Of a stretch of 64,000 nucleotides of DNA, positions 15,018-23,903 are shown in pieces. The notes below the pieces were generated by a model that was not told the origin of the DNA, did no database searches, and saw only the letters and a program-made list of their open reading frames with translations. The stretch covers positions 1,922,001 through 1,986,000 of the forward strand of contig NZ_CP119989.1 of the NCBI RefSeq assembly GCF_029338555.1, written 5' to 3'. The DNA is from Halobaculum marinum (GTDB lineage Archaea > Halobacteriota > Halobacteria > Halobacteriales > Haloferacaceae). Within the stretch, counting starts at the first letter, position 1; each line of letters opens with the position of its first letter. The translations under genes and the position numbers were made by a program.

Positions 15018-17561
15018 TCACAGGATGTAGAACAGCGGGAACAGGAACAGCCAGACGACGTCGACGAAGTGCCAGTACAGGCCGAAGTACTCGATCGGCT
15101 TGTCGTCGCCTAGGTACGCCCCGCGGTACGCTCGGCCGATCATGTACAGCGTGATGAGCAGGCCGACCGCGACGTGGGCGCCGTGGAGCCCCGTCGTCAG
15201 GTAGAACGTCGACGACGCAATGTTCGTCGAGAGGTCCCACCCGTTCGGGAACGCCGCCTCGTGGACGTGGAACAGGTGCTGCCACTCCAGCGCCTTGTTG
15301 ATCAGGAACGCCACGCCGAGGCCGAACGTCGCGACGAGGCTGGCGATCATGAGCCGCGGCTTCTCCTTGCGCGCGGCGACCATCGCGATGACGACGCTGA
15401 AACTGCTCGTGAGGAGCAGGTACGTGTTGATCAACCCCGGGAGCGGAACGTGCGCCGCCGGGATGAGGTCGTGCCACGCCTCCCAGCCGTAGGCCACACG
15501 GACGAACGCGTACGCGCCGATGAACGCGCCGAACAGCACCACGTCGCTCGCGAGGAACACCCACATCCCGAGTTTGGTGTTCTCCACCTCGCCGAACGGC
15601 CACTGGGCGGCCCACTCGACGACGGGTCCGTCGAACGGCTCCATCGTCATCGCGACGAGCGCGCCGAGCGTGACGACGCCGCCCGACACGAGCAGGCCGA
15701 GGTAGACGTTCCCGGCCATCCCGTCGACGAACGACCCCTGCTGGATGCCAGAGGCCCCCAACAGCGTGAGGAACGCGCCCGCGGCGACGACGACGGGCCA
15801 GACGCTCGCGTGGCTCTCGTGGTGGTCGTGGCCCGTCTCGACCGCCGTCGCGGGTGGCGTCACCCCCTCGCGACGGACGACCGTCCCGCCGTCGGCGGCG
15901 GCGGCACCCACGGGGGCGCCCGACTCGTCGTGCGCGGCGCGCACCGTCTCTTCGTCGAGGAACCGCAACTCGCCGTCCGTGTAGTCGGGGTACCCCTCGT
16001 AGTTCTCTAACGGCGGCGGCGAGGGCACGGCCCACTCGGCGGTGCTGGCGTACTCCCACGGGGAGTCGGGTGCCTCCTCGCCGGCCCACGCGCTCCGGTA
16101 CAGGTTGTAGAACATGACGAGGAACGACGAGCCGAGGAGGAACCCCCCGACCGTCGCCAGTTGGTGCCACGGCTCCAGCGACACCTGGTAGGCGAACACG
16201 CGACGGGGCGTCTCCCAGGCGACGAACATCGGGAAGTAGAGCAGGTTGAACCCGACGAAGTACATCGCGAAGTGGACCTTCCCGAGGAACTCGTCGTACA
16301 TCCGCCCGGTGAACTTCGGGAACCAGTAGTAGATGCCGCCGATCAGGGCGGTGACGCCGCCGACCATCACGTAGTGGAAGTGGGCGACGACCCAGTAGGT
16401 GCCGCGGAACTCGTAGTCGAGGACGACCGCGCCGAGGAACACGCCGGTGATACCCCCGAGGATGAACAGCACGAGCGCGCCGAAGTTGAACAGGAACGGC
16501 GTCGAGAAGCGGATGTCCCCCTTCTTCAGCGTGTAGATGAGCGCGAACACCATCAGGTCGAACGGCAACGAGATACCGATGGTCGTCGCCATGAACAGCG
16601 TCTTGACGTTGAGCGAGATGCTCGTCAGGAACATGTGGTGCATCCAGACGAAGAAGCTCTGGACCGCCACGAGGATCATAGCCGCGATGAACCACTTGCG
16701 CCCCACGATCCGGCGCCCGGTGAACGTCTGGAACACCTCGGCCATCACCCCGAGCGCGGGGAAGAACACGATGTACACCTCCGGGTGTCCGAAGAACCAG
16801 AACAGGTGCGTCCACAGGATGGCCCCGCCGGGACTGCTCTGGGCGAAGTAGGTGGTCCCGAGGATACGGTCCGACGAGAGCACCAACAGCGCCGCCAACA
16901 GCGCGGCGAACGCGAACAGCATCATCCAGACGGTGAGGAGGATAGTCCAGGTGAACAGCGGCATCCGCCACAGCGACATCCCCTTCGCCCGCATCCGATG
17001 GATGGTGGTGATGAAGTTCACTCCGCCGACGGTCACCGAGGCCGTGAACAGGATCAGTGCGAACACCGTCGTCGTCGCGCCGACCGACGGGAGGAACGTC
17101 GGCACGTTCAGCGGTGCGTACATCGTCCACCCGCCGGAGAACGACGACCCCTGGAAGAACGACACGCCGAACAGCAGCCCAGAGAACAGGTACAGCCAGT
17201 AGCTCAGGGCGTTCAGTCTCGGAAACGCCAGATCCTTCGCTCCGATCTGGAGCGGGACGACGTAGTTCGCGAGTCCGATCGCCAGCGGCGAGAGGAACCA
17301 GAACACCATCAACAGCCCGTGGGCGGAGACGGCCTGGTTGTACGCAGCAGGGCCGAGGATTCCCTCTCCCGGCGCGCGCGATGCCCACAGTTGCGTGCGA
17401 AGCAACAGCGCGAGTACGCCGCCGAACACCAGGAAGAACAGCGACGTCCCGATGTACAACAGCCCGACGTCCTTGTGGTTGGTCGTGACGAGGTACCGCT
17501 TGAGCGTCGTCGCGTCCGGGAGGTCCGGCGTCGCGAGTCGGCTCGCGCCGTCGGCGCTCAC
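15018..17561 (-). CDS. fused cytochrome c oxidase subunits I and III
   Basis: This 847-residue protein joins a subunit I (about residues 15-560) to a subunit III (about 620-847). Subunit I shows the heme and copper ligands: H81, H259 and Y263 in G-H-P-E-V-Y (CuB histidine cross-linked to tyrosine), H308-H309, and the later H-F-H pair that binds both hemes. The glutamate of G-H-P-E-V-Y marks a type A1 heme-copper oxidase with a D-channel. The linker (about 480-600) is hydrophilic with two helices. The subunit III part starts near E-N-T-K-L-G-M-W-V-F-L. The GTG start at 17561 overlaps the coxB stop (GTGA). The enzyme reduces oxygen to water and pumps protons. Confidence 0.93.
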   Translation of the reverse strand: MSADGASRLATPDLPDATTLKRYLVTTNHKDVGLLYIGTSLFFLVFGGVLALLLRTQLWASRAPGEGILGPAAYNQAVSAHGLLMVFWFLSPLAIGLANYVVPLQIGAKDLAFPRLNALSYWLYLFSGLLFGVSFFQGSSFSGGWTMYAPLNVPTFLPSVGATTTVFALILFTASVTVGGVNFITTIHRMRAKGMSLWRMPLFTWTILLTVWMMLFAFAALLAALLVLSSDRILGTTYFAQSSPGGAILWTHLFWFFGHPEVYIVFFPALGVMAEVFQTFTGRRIVGRKWFIAAMILVAVQSFFVWMHHMFLTSISLNVKTLFMATTIGISLPFDLMVFALIYTLKKGDIRFSTPFLFNFGALVLFILGGITGVFLGAVVLDYEFRGTYWVVAHFHYVMVGGVTALIGGIYYWFPKFTGRMYDEFLGKVHFAMYFVGFNLLYFPMFVAWETPRRVFAYQVSLEPWHQLATVGGFLLGSSFLVMFYNLYRSAWAGEEAPDSPWEYASTAEWAVPSPPPLENYEGYPDYTDGELRFLDEETVRAAHDESGAPVGAAAADGGTVVRREGVTPPATAVETGHDHHESHASVWPVVVAAGAFLTLLGASGIQQGSFVDGMAGNVYLGLLVSGGVVTLGALVAMTMEPFDGPVVEWAAQWPFGEVENTKLGMWVFLASDVVLFGAFIGAYAFVRVAYGWEAWHDLIPAAHVPLPGLINTYLLLTSSFSVVIAMVAARKEKPRLMIASLVATFGLGVAFLINKALEWQHLFHVHEAAFPNGWDLSTNIASSTFYLTTGLHGAHVAVGLLITLYMIGRAYRGAYLGDDKPIEYFGLYWHFVDVVWLFLFPLFYIL

Positions 17562-18358
17562 GCGCCCACCCCCGTGGCTGCGACGAGTCTCCCGGGCGCC
17601 AGCGAGACGCTCGCGTTCGAGGCGTTCCCGGTCGTCCCGTCGTCACTCGCCGCCGTGTTCGCGTACCACTCGTCGAACGCCGCCGGCTCCATGATAATCA
17701 CCTCGCCGTCCATGAACGAGTGGCCGGAGCCGCACAGTTCGTAACAGTGGGCGGTGTACGTGCCCGGTTCCTCGGCGACGAACCAGGTGTCCGTCGTCTG
17801 CCCCGGGATGGCGTCGGACTTCACTCGCAACTCTGGGATGCCGTAGTTGTGAAACACGTCGCGTGATGTGACGGTGAGGTGGACGTCGGTGTCTGCGGGC
17901 GCGCGCAGCACGTTCGTCTGGTGGCCGTTCGGGTAGACGTATGTCCACGAAAACTGCCCCCCGATCACCTCCACCTCCAGCGCCTCGGGGTCGGCCGCGC
18001 TCTGCCCCGGGTCCTCGACGTAGAGGAGGGTGAGGTACGTCCAGGAGATGAGCGAGACGACGATGATGGCGCTCATCCCGAAGGAGACGAACAGTTTCCC
18101 CCCGCCTTCGCTCCCCCGCGGGAGTTCGCCGAGCACCGGCCGCGACACGTCGCCGTCGTCGTGGTCGGCGCCGCGTCGGTACTGGTACGCCTTCAGTCCC
18201 ATGTACCCGACGACGACGATGCCGACTAGCGTCCCGAGCAAGAGGAACACCTCGAAGATGCTGTCGAACACCTGTACCCGGGTTCCGCGGGGCACGAGGC
18301 CACCCCCGCTGGTGTGCAGCGGAACCGCGTGGCCAAGGGCCGTGTCATGCGGTACCAT
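17558..18358 (-). CDS. coxB: cytochrome c oxidase subunit II (CuA)
   Basis: A 266-residue subunit II with two membrane helices (about 33-55 and 90-113) and a C-terminal cupredoxin domain outside the cell. The binuclear CuA ligands are all present: H170 in F-H-N-Y-G-I-P, then C205, C209, H213 and M216 in C-Y-E-L-C-G-S-G-H-S-F-M. It passes electrons from a small copper protein or cytochrome to subunit I. No cytochrome c is nearby, but a halocyanin gene lies at 32871, which could be the donor in haloarchaea (inference). The start at 18358 is preferred over 18379. It is the first gene of the operon coxB - coxA/C - subunit IV. Confidence 0.93.
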   Translation of the reverse strand: MVPHDTALGHAVPLHTSGGGLVPRGTRVQVFDSIFEVFLLLGTLVGIVVVGYMGLKAYQYRRGADHDDGDVSRPVLGELPRGSEGGGKLFVSFGMSAIIVVSLISWTYLTLLYVEDPGQSAADPEALEVEVIGGQFSWTYVYPNGHQTNVLRAPADTDVHLTVTSRDVFHNYGIPELRVKSDAIPGQTTDTWFVAEEPGTYTAHCYELCGSGHSFMDGEVIIMEPAAFDEWYANTAASDDGTTGNASNASVSLAPGRLVAATGVGA

Positions 18359-18476
18359 GTGACGTTCGGTTTGCGGCAATACTTGTTAGCGGTATCGACC
18401 ATCTCAGGCCCGTGGGAGCGACGGCACACCCGACTGGATCGGGGCGACTGGCCCGGGGCGGTCGTCTACGCAGGGT

Positions 18477-18995
18477 TCACACTTTGTGTTGGGGAATCCC
18501 CACCGTCCGGTCGAGGACGCCGGCGAGAACGACGCCGTACAGCCAGTGGGCGACCAGCGAGACGACGAGGTACGCGAGCACGGTCAGCGTCCCGCCCTCG
18601 GGCCAGAAGGCGGGGACGAACCCGGTCCAGAAGATGGTCGCGAACGTGGCGCCCCGTAGCGCACGCGGGGACGCCGGCGGCAGGTACGCGCCGACGACGA
18701 GGAACACCATCGGGAGCAACACGGTGCCGCCGGCGACGAACAGCGCGAGGCCGATGGCGAGCGTCGGTTCGAAGCCGAGCAGTCCCGTGAGCGGGACGAA
18801 CGCGACGATTGGGTCGGTGCTGAACAGGCCGAGTGCAGCCGGTACCCCCACCAGCAGCGGCAGCATCACGACCATCCCGATCAGCCCGCCGAGCATCGAG
18901 ACGCCGAGCACTTTGATCGTGATCGGGATGGCGAGTTCGTCCGCCTGCTCGGTGACTGTCGTCTCTCTCATCGCCACCTCGCTCGGTTCGCTCAT
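18477..18995 (-). CDS. oxidase-associated membrane protein
   Basis: A 172-residue protein with an acidic N terminus (about 1-25) and four hydrophobic segments (about 26-55, 68-85, 88-107 and 128-160). It resembles the DUF6789-type membrane proteins seen beside haloarchaeal oxidase genes, though this match is tentative. It lies upstream of coxB on the same strand with a 118-nt gap that holds the coxB promoter, so it is probably a separate transcript. Function is not known. Confidence 0.65.
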   Translation of the reverse strand: MSEPSEVAMRETTVTEQADELAIPITIKVLGVSMLGGLIGMVVMLPLLVGVPAALGLFSTDPIVAFVPLTGLLGFEPTLAIGLALFVAGGTVLLPMVFLVVGAYLPPASPRALRGATFATIFWTGFVPAFWPEGGTLTVLAYLVVSLVAHWLYGVVLAGVLDRTVGIPQHKV

Positions 18996-19097
18996 GATCG
19001 CCGATCAGTTCGTCGTGAGATTTGTTAAGAGCTAGCACGCCGCATAGTAAGTTGACAACTGACCGACCACGATCCGGCCGGAACCACGCCGCTCAAA

Positions 19098-19125
19098 TGC
19101 ATCCACGGCAGATCCGTGGTATGCA
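19098..19125. promoter_or_regulatory. inverted repeat covering the start codon of the AstE-like gene
   Basis: The arms TGCATCCACGG (19098-19108) and CCGTGG-T-ATGCA (19114-19125) are complementary apart from one extra T, with a 5-nt loop CAGAT. The ATG at 19121 lies within the right arm. The element could be an operator or an mRNA hairpin that hides the start codon. Confidence 0.55.
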
Positions 19126-19960
19126 AATCCACCAGCTCGGTGAGGGTGTCCCCGAGGTGGCCGTCGTCGCCGGGATCCACGGAGACGAGCCGTGCGGCCC
19201 CCGTGCCGTCGAGCGGCTGCTCGCGGAGGACCCCGACGTGGAGCGGCCGGTGAAGCTCGTCGTCGCGAACGAGGAGGCGCTGGAGGCAGGCGTCCGCTAC
19301 CTCGAAGAGGACCTCAACCGCGCGTTCCCCGGCGACGCGAACGGCGACACCCACGAGTCACAGCTCGCGTACCACCTCATGGCCGAGTTGGAGGGCTGTA
19401 CGGTGCTGGCGCTCCACTCGACGCAGTCGACGGCGGAGCCGTTCGCGGTCGCCGAGACCGTCGACGAGATTGCGCGGGCTGTCGTCCCGCACCTCCCGGT
19501 GACGAAACTGCTGGAGACGGAGGGGCTCGCCGAGGGGCGCCTCATCCAGCATCCCCACACGGTCGAGGTCGAGTGTGGTCTCCAAGGGAGCGACGAGGCC
19601 GCCGAGAACGCCTATCGACTCGTCCGCGGCTTCCTCTCGGCGACGAGCGCGCTCCCGGTCGACGACGCGACCGTCCGCGCCGACGAGGAGGCGGTCCGTG
19701 CCGCCGACGGCGGCGCTCCCGAGGCGATCGAGGTGTTCGAACTCGTCGACCCCGTGCCGAAGCCGCGGGCCGACGAGTACGAGGTGTTCGTCGAGAACTT
19801 CGCGAAGGTCGAGGTCGGCGAACGCTTCGCCGCCGCCGACGGCGAGACGTTCACCGCCGACGAGTCGTTCTACCCGGTGTTGATGTCGCCGTACGGCTAC
19901 GAGGACCTGTTCGGCTACGCCGCCGACCGGGTCGGCACCCTCGGCGACCGCCCGAACTGA
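19121..19960 (+). CDS. succinylglutamate desuccinylase/aspartoacylase-like zinc hydrolase
   Basis: The 279-residue protein has the zinc carboxypeptidase-like AstE/AspA fold. The zinc motif is A-G-I-H-G-D-E-P-C-G (H and E ligands) near residues 18-27, followed by N-E-E-A-L, the E-E-D-L-N-R-A-F substrate loop near 66-73, and L-A-L-H-S-T carrying the third zinc ligand. A late C-terminal beta domain (about 200-279) is also typical. Substrates in the family are N-acylated amino acids, and the exact one is unknown. The start ATG at 19121 is chosen; an in-frame ATG at 19097 would include the inverted repeat. Own promoter region at about 19030-19060. Confidence 0.85.
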   Translation: MQIHQLGEGVPEVAVVAGIHGDEPCGPRAVERLLAEDPDVERPVKLVVANEEALEAGVRYLEEDLNRAFPGDANGDTHESQLAYHLMAELEGCTVLALHSTQSTAEPFAVAETVDEIARAVVPHLPVTKLLETEGLAEGRLIQHPHTVEVECGLQGSDEAAENAYRLVRGFLSATSALPVDDATVRADEEAVRAADGGAPEAIEVFELVDPVPKPRADEYEVFVENFAKVEVGERFAAADGETFTADESFYPVLMSPYGYEDLFGYAADRVGTLGDRPN

Positions 19961-19977
19961 GCGGACCCGCGGCGCGG

Positions 19978-20268
19978 TTACGCTTCGACGGCTTCGTCGA
20001 GTTCTTCCAGTTCCTCGATCGGGTCGAGGTCGTCGGCCATCAGTTTGCGGACGCCGACGCCGACCAGCACGAGGAACACGAGGCCGATCAGTGCGCCGAC
20101 GGCGCGCCCCGCGCCCGACTCCGACGCCTCGTCGGTGTCGTCCGTCTCGATGTCGACGTCTGCGTCCTCCATCTCTGGCGGGTCGTCGCTGCTCCCACCG
20201 ATGACCGAGGAGGGGCTGAAGTCGAGGCCGTCGTGCACGTGCAGTTCGAACAGCGTGAAGTCTGCCAT
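19978..20268 (-). CDS. single-helix membrane protein with acidic linker
   Basis: A 96-residue protein. Residues 1-25 form a short ordered segment (F-T-L-F-E-L-H-V-H-D-G-L), residues 26-52 are strongly acidic and probably disordered, and residues 55-75 form one transmembrane helix. The tail is acidic (L-D-P-I-E-E-L-E-E-L). No family name is known to me, but the build is typical of conserved small haloarchaeal proteins. It converges with the AstE-like gene (17 nt between stops). Confidence 0.65.
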   Translation of the reverse strand: MADFTLFELHVHDGLDFSPSSVIGGSSDDPPEMEDADVDIETDDTDEASESGAGRAVGALIGLVFLVLVGVGVRKLMADDLDPIEELEELDEAVEA

Positions 20269-20431
20269 ACTTGGGATAACGCCGCGCGAAGTGTTATTCG
20301 TTTGGGTGGACCCCGTGGTAGCTCGGCGCGCAGATCGGGGGGCTGCGCCGGGATCCCCCACGGCGTCGGGCGGCGACGAGCGGTCGGCGGGGGACCGTCG
20401 ACTTCTTCGGTGTCGACTCCAGCGACTCGGT

Positions 20432-21496
20432 ATGGACACGGAGCGACGCGAGTTCCTCGACGACCTGCTCACCACCCCCTCTCCCTCTGGCTTCGAGACG
20501 GACGGCCAGCGCGTCTGGGCCGACTACGTCCGGTCGTTCGCCGACGAGGTGACGACCGACGCGTACGGCAACGCGGTCGCCGTCCACGAGGGGTCCGGCG
20601 ACGGCCCGGAGATCGCATTCGCCGGGCACGCCGACGAGATCGGATTTATGGTCCGCCGGATCACCGACGACGGCTACCTGCGACTGACCCGCGTCGGCGG
20701 GTCCGACCGGACCGTCTCGAAGGGCCAACACGTCACCGTCCACACCGACGACGGTCCCGTGCAGGGCGTGATCGGACAGACCGCGATCCACCTGCGCAAC
20801 CCGAGTGACGACGAGATCGAAGACGTGAGCGAACAGTTCGTCGACGTGGGTGCGAGCGACGAGGCCGAGGCGCGCACCCTCGTCGAGGTCGGCGACCCCG
20901 TGACGTTCTCCTCGACCGTCGAGGACCTCCACGGCACCCGCCTGTCGGCCCGCGGGATGGACAACCGAGTCGGCACGTGGGCCGCCGCCGAGGGGCTTCG
21001 ACGCGCCGTCGAGGCGGACGTGGGCGCCACGGTGTACGCCGTCTCGACCGTCCAAGAGGAGGTCGGACTCAACGGAGCAGAGATGGTTGGCTTCGACCTC
21101 GACCCCGACGTGGCGGTCGCCGTCGACGTGACCCACGCGACCGACAACCCCGACGTGGACGACGACTCGAAGGGCCCCGTCGAGTTGGGCGCGGGGCCGG
21201 TCGTCGCCCGCGGGTCGGCGAACCACCCGACGGTCGTCGACCTCGCGCGCACCGCCGCCGAGGAGACGGGGATCGACTACCAACTCCAGGCCGCGGGGAT
21301 CCGGACCGGCACGGACGCCGACGCGTTCTTCACTAGTCGCGGCGGGACGCCCGCGCTCAACGTCGGCATCCCGAACCGCTACATGCACACGCCCGTCGAG
21401 GTCGTCGACACCGCGGACCTGGTCGCGGTCGCGGACCTGTTCGGCGCGATGGCCGAGCGCGCGCCGGCGTTCGCGCCGTTCGCGGTCGACATCTGA
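20432..21496 (+). CDS. M42 family metallo-aminopeptidase (copy 2)
   Basis: A 354-residue M42-family peptidase related to the product at 11901-12932. Metal ligands and catalytic residues are visible: A-G-H-A-D-E-I-G-F (H66, D68), A-R-G-M-D-N-R-V-G near 178, S-T-V-Q-E-E-V-G-L near 205, A-V-D-V-T-H-A-T-D near 229, and the late R-Y-M-H-T-P-V-E histidine. This copy keeps the canonical D-V-T-H-A segment, while copy 1 has D-G-T-L. The start at 20432 gives a good family N terminus (F-L-D-D-L-L-T-T-P-S-P-S-G). Confidence 0.92.
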   Translation: MDTERREFLDDLLTTPSPSGFETDGQRVWADYVRSFADEVTTDAYGNAVAVHEGSGDGPEIAFAGHADEIGFMVRRITDDGYLRLTRVGGSDRTVSKGQHVTVHTDDGPVQGVIGQTAIHLRNPSDDEIEDVSEQFVDVGASDEAEARTLVEVGDPVTFSSTVEDLHGTRLSARGMDNRVGTWAAAEGLRRAVEADVGATVYAVSTVQEEVGLNGAEMVGFDLDPDVAVAVDVTHATDNPDVDDDSKGPVELGAGPVVARGSANHPTVVDLARTAAEETGIDYQLQAAGIRTGTDADAFFTSRGGTPALNVGIPNRYMHTPVEVVDTADLVAVADLFGAMAERAPAFAPFAVDI

Positions 21497-21524
21497 GGCG
21501 CCCCTCTGGAGGCGACGCCGACTC

Positions 21525-21689
21525 TCAGAAGCGATCCCACTCGTAGAACCACCACGCGGCACCCAGCAACAACAGCCCCGCCCCCAGCGCCGAGGTGGCT
21601 GGTTCGGGGAACACGAACAGGAGGAAGCCGACGATCAAGAGGGTCGACGGTGCGAGTTCGTCCGACAGCGAGGACCACGAGAGTTCCAT
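21525..21689 (-). CDS. very small membrane protein (54 residues)
   Basis: A 54-residue frame that starts M-E-L-S-W-S-S-L-S-D-E-L-A-P-S and continues into a long hydrophobic stretch from about residue 16 to 48. A proline-glutamate break at 29-30 (F-P-E-P) divides it into two short helices. It ends W-W-F-Y-E-W-D-R-F. The aromatic-rich end after a membrane helix is typical of small haloarchaeal membrane proteins. No family is known. It converges with the M42 gene (28 nt between stops). Confidence 0.6.
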   Translation of the reverse strand: MELSWSSLSDELAPSTLLIVGFLLFVFPEPATSALGAGLLLLGAAWWFYEWDRF

Positions 21690-21755
21690 CACCCGACGTG
21701 TCGTCGCGAGACCACTTGTCGTTTGCCGCCGAATCGACGGCGCGGCCGGCGACGC

Positions 21756-22793
21756 TCAGCGCCGGTTGAGTTCGATCTCTTGGCCCTCGACGTCCTCGAA
21801 GGCGGCGACGAGGCCGCCGACGGTGACGTTGCCGCCGTCGGGGTCGGCGACGGTGAAGGAGGCGACCTGCTCGGAGGCGTCGTACTCGTAGTCGACGACG
21901 GCGCCCTCGACGCGGATCTCGTTGCCCGTCTCCACGTCGCGCCCGGTGATGACGGCGCCGAAGTCGCCGCCGACCTCGTGGATGTCCTTGACGGCGCGGC
22001 GGATGGACGCGTACGTCCGCGGGAACGGGCGCTTCTCGCCGTCGACGGCGATCGTGTCGGCCGTCGACCACAGCACGGTGCCGAAGAAGCCGGAGACGAG
22101 GAAGCCCAGCGCCGAGCGGTTGAAGATGACGCCGTAGCGGTCACGGTCGTCGCGGAGGGCGTCTTGGGTCGCGTACACGGAGTACTCGCCGTCGGCGACC
22201 GCCAGCACCGGCGTCGTGATGCCGCGGCGACTCCGGGCCTCGGTGGCGACGGCCTCGTAGTCGAACTCGGCGGGTGCGGGCGCCCGCGAGGCGGGCGTGA
22301 CGAGCAACTCGACGGCGACGCCGTCGTCGATGCGCTGCTCCAGCGGTTCGCGGAAGCGACGCAGCAGGTCCGGCGTCAGCGAGACGGCCAACTCGTACTC
22401 GGCGGACTCGATGACCTCCTCCAGGTAGCGGAGGATCGTCGACCGCGACTTGACCAGCGACACCGCCTCCGTGTCACGCGTCGGCGCCGTGTAGCGCGCC
22501 TCCAACTCGTCGACCATCTCCGACAGCGACGAGCGGATGTCGCCGAACGCCTCGCCGGGGTCAACCGCGACGATCTTCATCGGGCGCGACTCGCGAAGCT
22601 CCACCAGTCCGCGGTCCGACAAGCTCCGCACCGTGTCGTACACACGGGGTTGCGGGATGTCCGTCTCGCTGGCGATCTCCGAGGCCGTCAACTCGCCGTG
22701 CTCCAGCACCGCGAGGTACGCGTCGATCTCGTACTCGCCGAGGTTGAAGCGCTCGCCGACCCGCTCCATCGTCGTCCTGAGGTCGTCGGTCAT
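21756..22793 (-). CDS. trmB: TrmB family sugar-sensing transcriptional regulator
   Basis: A 345-residue protein with an N-terminal TrmB winged-helix domain (about 10-80, with [13 protein letters not shown] and [13 protein letters not shown]), a coiled segment, and a C-terminal TrmB sugar-binding domain. Length and order match Halobacterium TrmB, the glucose-responsive regulator of gluconeogenesis, glycolysis and cofactor synthesis. Just upstream, at 22827-22842, is a sequence that fits the published TrmB site, which supports the name and suggests self-regulation. The ATG at 22793 (M-T-D-D-L-R-T-T) matches the family start. Confidence 0.9.
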   Translation of the reverse strand: MTDDLRTTMERVGERFNLGEYEIDAYLAVLEHGELTASEIASETDIPQPRVYDTVRSLSDRGLVELRESRPMKIVAVDPGEAFGDIRSSLSEMVDELEARYTAPTRDTEAVSLVKSRSTILRYLEEVIESAEYELAVSLTPDLLRRFREPLEQRIDDGVAVELLVTPASRAPAPAEFDYEAVATEARSRRGITTPVLAVADGEYSVYATQDALRDDRDRYGVIFNRSALGFLVSGFFGTVLWSTADTIAVDGEKRPFPRTYASIRRAVKDIHEVGGDFGAVITGRDVETGNEIRVEGAVVDYEYDASEQVASFTVADPDGGNVTVGGLVAAFEDVEGQEIELNRR

Positions 22794-22826
22794 ACGTCCA
22801 CCGACCGTCTGCAGCACCATGTGTTT

Positions 22827-22842
22827 TACTGAAATGCGAGTA
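22827..22842. promoter_or_regulatory. TrmB-type operator in the trmB promoter
   Basis: TACT-GAAATGC-GAGTA fits the reported TrmB consensus TACT-(N7-8)-GAGTA. It lies 34-49 nt before the trmB start codon and overlaps the TATA-like AGTAAAAC on the minus strand, which would suit repression of its own gene. Confidence 0.65.
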
Positions 22843-22906
22843 GTACCGGGTTCCGAAATCTCGTTGTGGCTCGCCCGCACTCGATCCGGTCGGGAGACGG
22901 TCCGCG

Positions 22907-23788
22907 CTACATGTACATCCGGTCGGGCGGCTGCTCCTCCTCGCCGTGCTCTTCGAGTCGCTCGGCGAGGTTCCGGTAGTACTCCCCGACCTCGTGGGCG
23001 AACGACTCCAACGGGCCAGTGTCGACGCCGAGGTCGTACACGCGGTCGACGGCCTCCACGAGACGAACGGCGGCCTCCACGTCGGGCGCCTGCGCGTGGA
23101 CCGGCGTGACGTAAACGGCGACTGCCAGCGCCGACTCCATCGCGCGCGCCATCAAGGCGGCGTTCGTCCCGTCGAGGAAGCCGTTCGCCATGGGCGGGAT
23201 CGGCGGTGCGGCCTGTGCGGTCGCGTCGTCCGTCGCCTCGGCCCCCGTTTCCGCCGTCGACTCGTCGGTCGGCTCCGTCGACTCTTCGTCGAGTGACTCC
23301 CCGTTGGTCGACGCTGCGGTCGCATCCGGCACGGCGGTGGTCGCCAACTCCTCGGCGTGTGCCGCGCGGTAGTCGTCGCTCGCGACGAAGAACGCCCGGT
23401 GTTCCTCCGGCCCGTGGGCGAACGGGACCCCCGAGAGGACGGCCACCTCCTCGACGCCGGCAGTCTCCGTCCACCCGAGGATGGCGCGCGAGAACGGCTC
23501 CGCGAGGGCGACGGGGACGAACAGCTCCCCGACGAGCACCGTGACGTCGAGGTCTGGCCGCGAGAACAGTCGGGTGGGGTACCGCGGGCGACCGTTCTCG
23601 AACGGCGTGATCGTCGGGAGACCGTCGGCGCGAATGTGGCCGGTCTGCTCCAACGAGAGGTGGTTCACGAGGTAGTCTGCCGCCGTCAACCCCGCGAGGC
23701 CGAACTGGGAGAACCCCGCGATCACGGTCCGCGACGGCGCTGTCTCGGTCGAGACGTGGAACGTGGCGGGCTCGTCGACGTGATTCAT
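22907..23788 (-). CDS. PAC2 family protein (proteasome assembly chaperone-like)
   Basis: A 293-residue protein of the PAC2 family (formerly DUF75), related to eukaryotic proteasome assembly chaperone 2. Markers are the early [19 protein letters not shown] (about 22-40), the R-x-Y-P-T-R-L-F segment, and V-A-V-L-S-G-V-P near 115-122. A region from about 148 to 196, rich in T, E, D and A, is an acidic low-complexity insertion not typical of the family. The last 90 residues return to the family pattern. Its role in archaeal proteasome assembly is unproven. It is divergent from the MscS gene. Confidence 0.85.
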   Translation of the reverse strand: MNHVDEPATFHVSTETAPSRTVIAGFSQFGLAGLTAADYLVNHLSLEQTGHIRADGLPTITPFENGRPRYPTRLFSRPDLDVTVLVGELFVPVALAEPFSRAILGWTETAGVEEVAVLSGVPFAHGPEEHRAFFVASDDYRAAHAEELATTAVPDATAASTNGESLDEESTEPTDESTAETGAEATDDATAQAAPPIPPMANGFLDGTNAALMARAMESALAVAVYVTPVHAQAPDVEAAVRLVEAVDRVYDLGVDTGPLESFAHEVGEYYRNLAERLEEHGEEEQPPDRMYM

Positions 23789-23903
23789 GTCACCCGATTC
23801 GACCTTCGGGGGGTTAGCAGTACCGGGGAACCGACCGCGACGGGTCGCCGGCTCGGACCGCGTGAGGGGAACGCTTTTTCGGGCCGACGCCGACGCCCGC
23901 GGT

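Noticed and set aside
16161-17744. Long plus-strand open frame (527 codons) opposite the coxA-coxC gene
   Set aside because: It is the antisense shadow of a real gene in GC-rich DNA. The product is rich in R, E, H and Q without domains, while the opposite strand shows heme and copper ligands.
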